Source of the DNA: Prochlorococcus marinus str. MIT 1214
GTDB lineage: Bacteria > Cyanobacteriota > Cyanobacteriia > PCC-6307 > Cyanobiaceae
DNA length: 64,000 nucleotides
Direction of reading: 5' to 3'
Assembly (NCBI RefSeq): GCF_027359355.1
Contig: NZ_CP114777.1
Location: 744,001 to 808,000, forward strand
Below the pieces are notes generated by a model. That model did not search any database, was not told the origin of the DNA, and saw only the letters and a program-made list of their open reading frames with translations. Shown here piece by piece: positions 54,663 to 62,629 of the stretch (its first letter is position 1; each line of letters begins with the position of its first letter). A program made the translations under genes and the position numbers.

Positions 54663-56342
54663 AAACCTTCTAAAGAAGAAATAATCAATAGAGCATTTAA
54701 GTGTCATTTACAAGGAAATATTTCAAAAGCAGCAGAATATTATCAACATTTCATCAATCAGGGCTTCAAGGATTACAGAGTTTTTTCTAATTATGGAATC
54801 ATATTAAAAGATCTAGGAAAATTAAAAGAAGCAGAATTATCAACTCGCAAAGCTATTGAACTTAAACCTAATTACGCAGAGGCGCATTACAATCTAGGAA
54901 TCATATTGAAAGATCTAGATAATTTAAAAGAAGCAGAATCATACATTCGTCAAGCAATTGAAATCAAAGCTAACTTCTCAGAAGCGCATTCTAATCTAGG
55001 AATCATATTGAAAGATCTTGGCAAACTAAAGGAGGCAGAAATATCTCAACGAAAAGCTATTGAAATCAAACCTAATTTCGCAGAGGCGCATTCTAATCTA
55101 GGAATCATATTGAAAGATCTTGGCAAACTAAAGGAGGCAGAAATATCTCAACGAAAAGCTATTGAACTCAAACCAAATTTCGCAGAAGCGTATTCTATTC
55201 TAGGAAGCATATTAAAAGATCTTGGCAAACTAAAGGAGGCAGAAATATCTCAACGAAAAGCTATTGAAATCAAACCTAATTTCGCAGAAGCACATTACAA
55301 TTTAGGGAACACATTTTATGATCTTGGCAAATTACAAGATGCAGAATTATCATACATGAAAGCAATTAAAATTGATCCTAGATATGAGGATGCAAAATAC
55401 AATCTATCTTTATGTCTTCTAAAATCAAATAATTTTAAAGAGGGGTTAATTAGATATGAATCTAGATGGAAAGTTAAAGATTTAAGCTTTAATATAGGAA
55501 ATAGGTTAGAAACAAATAAACCAGAATGGAATCTAAATAAGAGAGGAAGAGTATTATTATGGGCAGAGCAAGGAATAGGAGATGAGATTTTATTTTCTTC
55601 TTTAATTCCTGAATTGATAAAGTTAGTCGATCAACTAAAAGTTAAAGTTGATAAAAGGTTAATTCCATTATTTAAAAGATCATTTGATAAACGAATTATA
55701 TATATACATAACGATAATATATTAGAAGAAGAAGATTATGATTATCAAATCGCAATGGGTTCACTTATTAAATATCTTAGAACTGACAAAGAAAGTTTTA
55801 AAAAAGGGAAAAAAAAATACCTGAAAGCTGATGAAATAAAAACTAATATCTATAAGGATAAGCTTATACACAATTCAAAATATAAAAGAATTATCGGTAT
55901 TTCATGGAGGTCATCAAATTCTAAAAGAAATCAATCGATTTCTCTGGAAAAATTGATTTTAGGAATTTACTCACCAAATATATGCTTTTTAAATCTACAA
56001 TATGGCGATACAAAAGAGGAAATAAATACTATAAAAATAAAATATAATATAAATATTTTTGAATTAAAAGAAGTAGATATTTTTAATAATTTAGACGACC
56101 TTGCTTCTCTTGTAAATGCTTGTGATATGGTCGTTTCCATTGAAAATACAACATTTGCATTAGCAGGTGGACTTGGAATAGATAGTAAAATATTACTCAA
56201 GCAAAATTGTCTATGGTTCAATGGTCATAATGATAGAAAAAGTTATTGGCTCCCAAATCAAACTTTTTATAGACAGACCTCATTAGGAGAATGGGGAAAA
56301 GAATTAAACCAAATAAAGAATGAAATAGAAAATTTCAATTAA
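54555..56342 (+). CDS. Leader-TPR-GT9-like (second type) fusion
   Basis: A 595-aa protein. The N-terminal ~30 residues are nearly those of gene 19549 (leader KTFPVPFTLEEIKKNIS from residue 16), while the catalytic end matches gene 40219: RWKVKDLSFNIGNRLETNKP, LLWAEQGIGDEILFSSLIP, DYQIAMGSLIKYL. About seven TPRs, three of them near-identical (AEISQRKAIE), lie between. So it is a chimera of two other genes in the window. TTG start, no Shine-Dalgarno. The 3' end overlaps the convergent HAD gene by 4 bp. Confidence 0.82.
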   Translation: MTEGKKNQKQAGFEVKTFPVPFTLEEIKKNISLSTSKPSKEEIINRAFKCHLQGNISKAAEYYQHFINQGFKDYRVFSNYGIILKDLGKLKEAELSTRKAIELKPNYAEAHYNLGIILKDLDNLKEAESYIRQAIEIKANFSEAHSNLGIILKDLGKLKEAEISQRKAIEIKPNFAEAHSNLGIILKDLGKLKEAEISQRKAIELKPNFAEAYSILGSILKDLGKLKEAEISQRKAIEIKPNFAEAHYNLGNTFYDLGKLQDAELSYMKAIKIDPRYEDAKYNLSLCLLKSNNFKEGLIRYESRWKVKDLSFNIGNRLETNKPEWNLNKRGRVLLWAEQGIGDEILFSSLIPELIKLVDQLKVKVDKRLIPLFKRSFDKRIIYIHNDNILEEEDYDYQIAMGSLIKYLRTDKESFKKGKKKYLKADEIKTNIYKDKLIHNSKYKRIIGISWRSSNSKRNQSISLEKLILGIYSPNICFLNLQYGDTKEEINTIKIKYNINIFELKEVDIFNNLDDLASLVNACDMVVSIENTTFALAGGLGIDSKILLKQNCLWFNGHNDRKSYWLPNQTFYRQTSLGEWGKELNQIKNEIENFN

Positions 56343-57001
56343 TCTATAAGTTCATAAACTTTGGATATCATTCTAATAGAGTTATCGATACAATATTGTT
56401 CATAAGATCTGAACTCAGTCCAGGCACTTACAAAAATAAAATCCAAGCCATGAGAGACTGAAACTTTATGATCTAACTCAGTATCCCCTAAAAAAAGAGC
56501 AGGTAATTTAATATTTCCTCTTGCTAATTCTCTATTTAATATTTCATTTTTTGTATCTGGGCTACCAAAAATACCTCCATTAAATAAATGTATTATTTCC
56601 TTTTTTGCAAAAACAGAATGTAATTGATCCTGATCACCACCTGAAACTATCGACCAAGATGAATTCCTAGTCTTATTGCGTAAAGAATGGAGACCAAAAG
56701 TTATTTCTGAATCTAATAATCCCTTTTCGGTTTCCTCAGAATATATCTTAAGCATATTTTTTAGATATAATTCCTTATTTTTTTTAGAGTTAATAGGAAC
56801 AATAGTTGTAAGAAAATAATCAAATTTTGCATATCTAGAAATACCTCCATTTCTCAAGTGATAATCTTCTAAAGAGGTTGATGCCTCGTAACCAAACGGA
56901 AAAGATGCAATTCGAAAAGCTCTAGTTTTAATCTTATTTGAGTTAAGAATTACTCCATCACAATCAAAAACAATTGACTTGTATTCTTGAAGTTTTAGCA
57001 T
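56339..57001 (-). CDS. HAD-superfamily phosphatase in CMP-ulosonate cluster
   Basis: A 220-aa HAD-IA hydrolase. Motif I is IVFDCDGVILNSN (both Asp present), motif II SIVSGGDQDQL (Ser), the Lys of motif III in SPDTKNEIL and motif IV LFLGDTELDHKVS. The helical cap is C1 type. By position, 1 bp from a KdsB-like gene and behind an aldolase gene, it could dephosphorylate an ulosonic-acid phosphate before CMP activation, as KdsC does. It is not homologous to KdsC's tetrameric subclass. Confidence 0.75.
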   Translation of the reverse strand: MLKLQEYKSIVFDCDGVILNSNKIKTRAFRIASFPFGYEASTSLEDYHLRNGGISRYAKFDYFLTTIVPINSKKNKELYLKNMLKIYSEETEKGLLDSEITFGLHSLRNKTRNSSWSIVSGGDQDQLHSVFAKKEIIHLFNGGIFGSPDTKNEILNRELARGNIKLPALFLGDTELDHKVSVSHGLDFIFVSAWTEFRSYEQYCIDNSIRMISKVYELID

Positions 57002-57735
57002 TAATTTCTTAATCTTAACTCTCTTTCTACTTTCTCTATATCTTCCACTACATCCACGGATAAACTATTATTATGAGCTTTAAACATTTTAACAGGATGG
57101 CCTAATTCAAAAAATCTTAAAATCTCAATATCTTCTGATTTTTCTATCTCGCTTTTACCTCCAAATCGCAGGAAGTTCAATAACTCTTTCTTATTATAGC
57201 CATAAATGCAAATTTGCTTAAAATATGAATTTATTTTATATTTTATATCTTTAAATCCAGGGACCAAGGATCTTGATATATAAATTAAATCTTCAGCATT
57301 ATTAATTACTACTTTAGGAATATTTATACTACTAGGGTCTTGATCTTCATATATAAGATTATATGAATTAATAATATGACCTTTATATTTTATTTTACGA
57401 TCAATACATCTCAAAATATCTTTAGGGCTAACAAGCGGCTCATCGCCTTGAACATTAACAAAAATATCGTAGTTCAATCCAAGACTTGCCTCTGCAACCC
57501 TATCAGTTCCGGTAAGGGATGAACTTGAAGTCATTATATATTTATATCCTTTTTGGTTTACTGCATTAGCAATCCTATCGTCATCAGTCGCGATAAATAC
57601 ATTTGAAACACCTACTGCTCTTGAGGCGATTTCTGCGACCCAAATAATCATGGGCTTACCAAGAAGGTCTATTAAAGGCTTTCCGGGTAATCTTGAGGAT
57701 TTATACCTGGCTGGAATGATAACGCAAGATCTCAT
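57001..57735 (-). CDS. CMP-3-deoxy-ulosonate cytidylyltransferase, KdsB-like
   Basis: A 244-aa enzyme with the KdsB pattern: CVIIPARYKSSRLPGKPLID, VFIATDDDRIANAV, LTGTDRVAEAS, IFVNVQGDEPLVSP and VDVVEDIEKVERE. These are the nucleotide-binding, sugar-binding and metal-binding residues of CMP-Kdo synthetase. The middle (residues ~110-200) is more divergent, so the sugar may be a Kdo analogue. Overlaps the phosphatase gene by 1 bp and follows the aldolase gene by 3 bp. Confidence 0.85.
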   Translation of the reverse strand: MRSCVIIPARYKSSRLPGKPLIDLLGKPMIIWVAEIASRAVGVSNVFIATDDDRIANAVNQKGYKYIMTSSSSLTGTDRVAEASLGLNYDIFVNVQGDEPLVSPKDILRCIDRKIKYKGHIINSYNLIYEDQDPSSINIPKVVINNAEDLIYISRSLVPGFKDIKYKINSYFKQICIYGYNKKELLNFLRFGGKSEIEKSEDIEILRFFELGHPVKMFKAHNNSLSVDVVEDIEKVERELRLRN

Positions 57736-57738
57736 TAT

Positions 57739-59355
57739 CTATATTCCATATATACTTATTTTTTCTAATCCAGAATATTGACTAGGAGTAATAGCTATCA
57801 GTCGTAAGTTATTTGCTCTCTGTTTAAATTTATCAATCAATTCATTAATTTCTGAATTTCGAATATCTCCCAAACCATAACCTTCAAATCCAGAAAGAAA
57901 AGCCTTTTTAGCTTTACCACTAGCAATAAATGAAAGAACGTATGCAAATACCAATTGATTAGGTATTATTCCATAGCTCTTATTAAATTCAAATCCATCC
58001 TTTGAAATGCCAATTCCATAGTCCAATACGTTTTTCCGTCTAAGTTTGCGAGACAAAGATTTTGGAAGCATTGATAACGGAGTGATCAATGGCTGAGTTA
58101 AGCCTAAATATATATCTAAATCAGCCATTAATCTCATTGGATTGCATGCGATACGATAATCAATCAAACTTTCATCAATTTGAGAACAAGCGTTCAATGC
58201 AATAACAACAGGTTTTTGTTTTCTAATAAAATCTTCAAGGGCTTTTCTATGAAGCTCTAAATTCTTACTAGATCCAATAATTAAAACTTCTTTATTATTT
58301 AATATTGTAATTGGAGAAAATGTTCCAATAGGTTTTCCATGATAGAAATTTTTCGAGCTTTCTAATTGATCAGAAATAAATTTTGTAGAATCTTCGCATT
58401 CTAAATAATTAATTACAGACAAAATATCCTCTTCTTTAAATCTATCATCTGATAAAATAGTTTGAATATAAGTTGGATGAATAGAGCAGTCAGCCGCCAT
58501 GAAATAATAGGAATTAGTTCCCCATAGATATTTTTCTTTGAGTTTTTTAAAATCATTATTTATCATTTTCAAAAGAGGAATCAAATTTGTTTTATCTTTC
58601 TTATATCTTTCCAAGCATAATACTAATTCCTCCGTCTTAGTATTACCAGCGCCTCTACCCATCCCATTAATAGTACTGTCAACCCAAACGATTCCATTTT
58701 CAATTGCTTTTAAAGTATTTATCAAAGCAAAGCCTTTATTATCATGAGCATGAAATCCAATTTGACCATCCCAAAACTTTTTTAAAAATCTTACAATATC
58801 TACAATATCATCGGGATTTAAGGCACCAAAGCTATCAGCTAAATAAATTATATCAATCTCATTTTCATTAGCTATTATTGCAATTTTCTTAAATTGATTT
58901 TCTCTTATTTTAGAAACTTGCATAATATTTACAGCTGTTTTATAACCTTTCTGTTTTAATATTTTAAAAGCAGGAGCTATGATTTCAAAATCATCAAATG
59001 TACATGCAATCCTTAATAAATCTACTTTAGAATTTTTTTTATCTAAAGGAACTAACATTTTAAGTATTTCACTATTTAACTGATTAGCTGAAATTAAATC
59101 ATCAGCATTAATCATAATTGCGACATTAATTCCAGCTGGAATATCAAGATTATTTAAAAAGTCATCATTACAAAATGCATATGCACCCTTAAAGCCCTTG
59201 TTTTTTAGTAATCGAAATCCAAGCTCTACATAATTAATTTTAGCAACACTTAAAGCAAGTAGATAATTTTTTACGAACTCATAAGAAAAATTCCAATAGT
59301 TATAATAACCCCCATCTCTCAATGTACAGTCGATATTTACAATATTACTCTTCAT
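57739..59355 (-). CDS. DRE-TIM aldolase-like protein with C-terminal extension
   Basis: A 538-aa protein. Residues ~1-290 are an HMGL-like/DRE-TIM metalloaldolase: NIDCTLRDGGYYNYWNF, VELGFRLLKN, IYLADSFGALNPDD, IGFHAHDNKGFALINTL (metal-binding H-x-H) and NGMGRGAGNTKTE. They resemble 4-hydroxy-2-oxovalerate aldolases, which make or break pyruvate aldols. Residues ~345-538 form a second domain (VLIIGSSKNLELHRKALEDF, AFLSGFEGYG) related to DUF115-like or SIS-type folds, unassigned. First gene of the aldolase-KdsB-HAD operon. Confidence 0.78.
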   Translation of the reverse strand: MKSNIVNIDCTLRDGGYYNYWNFSYEFVKNYLLALSVAKINYVELGFRLLKNKGFKGAYAFCNDDFLNNLDIPAGINVAIMINADDLISANQLNSEILKMLVPLDKKNSKVDLLRIACTFDDFEIIAPAFKILKQKGYKTAVNIMQVSKIRENQFKKIAIIANENEIDIIYLADSFGALNPDDIVDIVRFLKKFWDGQIGFHAHDNKGFALINTLKAIENGIVWVDSTINGMGRGAGNTKTEELVLCLERYKKDKTNLIPLLKMINNDFKKLKEKYLWGTNSYYFMAADCSIHPTYIQTILSDDRFKEEDILSVINYLECEDSTKFISDQLESSKNFYHGKPIGTFSPITILNNKEVLIIGSSKNLELHRKALEDFIRKQKPVVIALNACSQIDESLIDYRIACNPMRLMADLDIYLGLTQPLITPLSMLPKSLSRKLRRKNVLDYGIGISKDGFEFNKSYGIIPNQLVFAYVLSFIASGKAKKAFLSGFEGYGLGDIRNSEINELIDKFKQRANNLRLIAITPSQYSGLEKISIYGI

Positions 59356-59838
59356 AAAAAGGTAATAAACAACATTCAGAACAATAATTTATATTCTATC
59401 TAATAATGAGAAAACTATAAAGAGATGATTCATCTTCTTAAATATTTAAAGTGTCTAAATATTGCCATACAAACCAAAAAGCTATAGTCTAAGAGAAGAT
59501 TTTTTATGCACAATAAACATTAGAATTAAGTTCAAAATTGGCTTAATTCAGTCCGTTTACTCTAACTATTTCTCAGAGGATCAAACATAAACTAACTTAT
59601 ACAACTGGGTAAGATTTGAAGAGAAGCATCCACATACCTTCAGAGGAAGGTATCAGTTCTAGGTTTATAAAACTAAAATTTAGCGCATACTAAATTGATG
59701 AAAACCACCAACGAAAACATGCGGATGTTCTAAGAGATATGGAAAAGGCTGGAACAAAAGTTATTTGTCTTTCAAAGAAACCTCCCAAAAGCCTTTTGAA
59801 AAACTAGGGTAAAAAAAGCTTAAGGAATATATAGATGT

Positions 59839-60126
59839 ATGAGCCTCGACCTTCCAGAAATAAATATTTTTCTGAGAGCATCTTTAGTCGTGACACTTAT
59901 AACTATCGTCGTCTACGACTTTCCTGCTCTAACCATTAGTTGATTTATTGTTTGTGTTTGCACAGTCATAGCGACCAAGCATCTCTCAAAATTCAACTGG
60001 TTTGAAACGGTACTTACATTTATTCTCATCGCTGGCAATCAAAAAAACAGGCGGACATATACCGACATTCGTTTTTTGCAGATGTTTGGTTGGATTGATC
60101 ATGGTATTTTTATTGATTACGCATGA
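59839..60126 (+). pseudogene. Small membrane protein with in-frame TGA
   Basis: From ATG 59839 a frame of 96 codons is interrupted only by TGA at 59941. It reads MSLDLPEINIFLRASLVVTL before and WFETVLTFILIAG after, with two or three hydrophobic segments. The balanced composition suggests a once-real gene. Family unknown. Confidence 0.4.
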
Positions 60127-60161
60127 TAAATAAAATGCAAAAAATAAATATTGGCACAAGT

Positions 60162-60167
60162 TATAAT
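60162..60167 (+). promoter_or_regulatory. TATAATC box before TPR-radical SAM gene
   Basis: TATAAT, then CATAATTAGTAGATCCT, 37 nt before the ATG at 60204. Here a good AGAGGAAA ribosome site is present, unlike the other leader genes. Confidence 0.5.
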
Positions 60168-60203
60168 CATAATTAGTAGATCCTCGAAAAAAAAAAGAGG
60201 AAA

Positions 60204-62258
60204 ATGAAAGAGGAACAAATCAAAAAGAAAAAAAACTCGGAAATGATGACATTCCCAGTTCCATTTACTTTAGGGGAAATAGAAGAAAATTTTACTATTA
60301 ACAGCAACACAGCCAATAAATCCTATCAAGAGCAAATAATTGAACAAGCAAATAATCAGGGCGTAAAGACACAGAGATTAAATACGCTAAAAACGCAGCT
60401 GAAACCAACAGATGAAGATTTAAATAAACTATTGCTGGGATATCAAAAAAGACAATTTGATGAAGCCGAGAAATTGGCTATTTCCCTTTCCGAAAGGTTT
60501 CCCAAACATCCCTTTTCTTGGAAAGTGCTTGGGGCTTTACTCAAACAGACTGGCAGAATTATTGAGTCATTAGTTCCGATTCAAAAGTCTGTGGAGCTAG
60601 CGCCACAAGATGCAGAAGCCCACAGCAACTTGGGTATCACTCTAAAAGAACTGGGTAGACTTGAAGAAGCCGAAGCAAGCTATAAACACGCAATAGCGTT
60701 GAATCCTAGCTATGCAGAAGCCCACTTCAACCTGGGTATCACTCTAAAAGAACTGGGTAAATTTGAAGAAGCTGAAGCAATCTATAAACAAGCAATAACG
60801 TTGAAGCCTGGCTATGCAGAAGCCCACAGCAACTTGGGTATCACGCTACAAGAACTGGGTAAATTTGAAGAAGCTGAAACAAGCTATAAACAAGCTATAA
60901 CATTGAAGCCAGACTTTGCAGAAGCCCACAGCAACTTGGGCGTCACACTACAAGAACTGCGTAAATTCGAAGAAGCTGAAGCAAGCTATAAACAAGCGAT
61001 AGCGTTGAAGCCTGACTTTGCAGAAGCCCACAGCAACTTGGGCGCCACCCTAATAGAACTAGGGAGATTGGAAGAAGCTGAAGCAAGCTATAAGAAAGCG
61101 ATAGCGTTGAAGCCTGACTTTGCCGATGCCCACAGCAACCTGGGTAACACGCTAAAAGAACTGGGTAGATTTGAAGAAGCTATTTCTAATAACCAAAAAG
61201 CTTTTGCCAACCGTACTGGGATCCGTCCAGTTGGCAATGAATCACTTGCTCCAGCTACTACTACTGTTTTTATTGAATTAACTAATAAGTGTAATTTCCA
61301 TTGTACATTTTGCCCATCGGACTCTCAAAAGCGCCGGCTTGGCTCTATGAAATTAGAGCTTGTCAAACAACTCTATGAAGAAAATGCTGATAAAAAATTT
61401 GCTGAATATGTTCATCTTCATTTAATGGGTGAGCCAACCTTACACCCTGAATTGATTGAAATTTTAAAATTTGGATCAATCAAAAAAGTAAAAACTAATC
61501 TAACAACGAATATCAGTACCCTTGGGGCTACAAATGTTTCGAAGATATTAGATGCCTTATATGGCACAATAACTGCCAGTCATATGAGTCCAACGGAAGA
61601 TACATTTCATGTTCGAGGTTCTGTTGCTATCTCATGGGAGCGCTATATCGGTAATCTTCGGTTGTTAGTTCGTGAATACATTAAACGGCTAGCAAAAGGA
61701 AATGCAACCAAAAATAATATCGATATACGAGTGATGGTTACCCAGAATACGGCCTCAAATGTGAGTATTATTGGATCTTCAAAAGAGGCTGGTGATATCC
61801 TAAAAGAATGGAATGATTTTGTTGCTGAAGTTGAAAATGAGTTAGGTATGGCTCCTTTTGCGCGCAAAGATCATAATGACAATGATTTAGTACGAGGGAA
61901 TAAGTATTCATCTACCTCTTACTCTTTGCAAAAAGGGATTAAGCTGACCTTCTGGAGAGCATTTACATTTGCCAATACAAGGGTCAGTGATGACTTTAAC
62001 TTGAAAAAGACACGGCAAGTTTCATACTGCCCTCATCCCTTCACTGATGTTGGGGTACTATGGAACGGAGACGTAACACTATGCTGTCTTGACCATGATG
62101 GTCAACTGAAAGTAGGTAATGTTAATGACTCGTCTATAGAAAACGTGATACAGAGTGAGGCATCCCAAAAACTACGTGCTAGCATGCTTGGGGAATATCC
62201 CCTTCCATCTATCTGTCAAACGTGCCAAGAAAGACCTATCAAACGTGAAAACACGTAA
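60204..62258 (+). CDS. Leader-TPR-radical SAM/SPASM fusion
   Basis: A 684-aa protein. The shared leader (MTFPVPFTLGEIEENFTI, from residue 15) is joined to a TPR array of another style (residues ~60-330: LGITLKELGRLEEAEASYK, AIALKP), with G+C-richer codons than its neighbours. The C-terminal part is a radical SAM enzyme: cluster motif CNFHCTFC (C-x3-C-x2-C, ~residue 366), HLHLMGEPTLHPEL, and a SPASM-like cysteine set (YCPHPF, LCCLDHDG, ICQTCQERP). It probably modifies a sugar or peptide. The leader seems grafted onto an acquired gene. Confidence 0.82.
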   Translation: MKEEQIKKKKNSEMMTFPVPFTLGEIEENFTINSNTANKSYQEQIIEQANNQGVKTQRLNTLKTQLKPTDEDLNKLLLGYQKRQFDEAEKLAISLSERFPKHPFSWKVLGALLKQTGRIIESLVPIQKSVELAPQDAEAHSNLGITLKELGRLEEAEASYKHAIALNPSYAEAHFNLGITLKELGKFEEAEAIYKQAITLKPGYAEAHSNLGITLQELGKFEEAETSYKQAITLKPDFAEAHSNLGVTLQELRKFEEAEASYKQAIALKPDFAEAHSNLGATLIELGRLEEAEASYKKAIALKPDFADAHSNLGNTLKELGRFEEAISNNQKAFANRTGIRPVGNESLAPATTTVFIELTNKCNFHCTFCPSDSQKRRLGSMKLELVKQLYEENADKKFAEYVHLHLMGEPTLHPELIEILKFGSIKKVKTNLTTNISTLGATNVSKILDALYGTITASHMSPTEDTFHVRGSVAISWERYIGNLRLLVREYIKRLAKGNATKNNIDIRVMVTQNTASNVSIIGSSKEAGDILKEWNDFVAEVENELGMAPFARKDHNDNDLVRGNKYSSTSYSLQKGIKLTFWRAFTFANTRVSDDFNLKKTRQVSYCPHPFTDVGVLWNGDVTLCCLDHDGQLKVGNVNDSSIENVIQSEASQKLRASMLGEYPLPSICQTCQERPIKRENT

Positions 62259-62384
62259 ATTCAATAAAGAAGCTACAACTCTCAGACATACTAAATCAAT
62301 GGCTTTCAAGGAACTTCTCTGATTCCTTAAGAATAGATTAGTTCAACTAGTCATAGCTTTAAACTGATAGTAAATTGGATTGCT

Positions 62385-62445
62385 AGAATTTTTCTCACCC
62401 GTTTGTAATACGAAGATTCAGCAACTAATCCAACCAGTTAAATGA
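62385..62445 (+). repeat. Short interspersed repeat, third copy
   Basis: Most diverged of the three: tttttctcacccgtttgtaat, then gattcagcaactaatccaa. Same relative place, between two cassettes. Confidence 0.5.
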
Positions 62446-62590
62446 GTTGTCTTGCACAAGCAGCAACGCCACTTGATTGATTATTCATAGATCCTTTTTG
62501 CATGCCTTTGTTCAAGATTCACGTGTGGTTTTGCAACCATCTGCGGAGGCTCAATATTGATCTTTTCAAAGATAAAGCTTCTGTACAAGA

Positions 62591-62596
62591 TATAAT
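62591..62596 (+). promoter_or_regulatory. TATAATC box before TPR-FkbM gene
   Basis: TATAAT followed by CTTAATTAATA. It lies 34 nt from the GTG at 62630, which decides between that start and the ATG at 62615. Confidence 0.5.
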
Positions 62597-62629
62597 CTTA
62601 ATTAATACTTGTTCATGAGAAAAATAAAT

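Larger units (their letters stand above)
59356..60203. other. Decayed spacer before TPR-radical SAM gene
   Basis: About 850 bp with only remnants. A short frame HADVLRDMEKAGTKVICLSK (about 59,720-59,780) looks like a gene tail. A membrane-protein-like frame with one stop lies at 59839-60126. Small inverted repeat ataccttc/gaaggtat at 59,634-59,653. The TATAATC box closes the region. Confidence 0.45.
62259..62629. other. Spacer before last TPR gene
   Basis: No gene. It contains the third copy of the 55-nt repeat (62385-62445) and the TATAATC box (62591-62596). A frame with many stops lies between. Confidence 0.45.
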
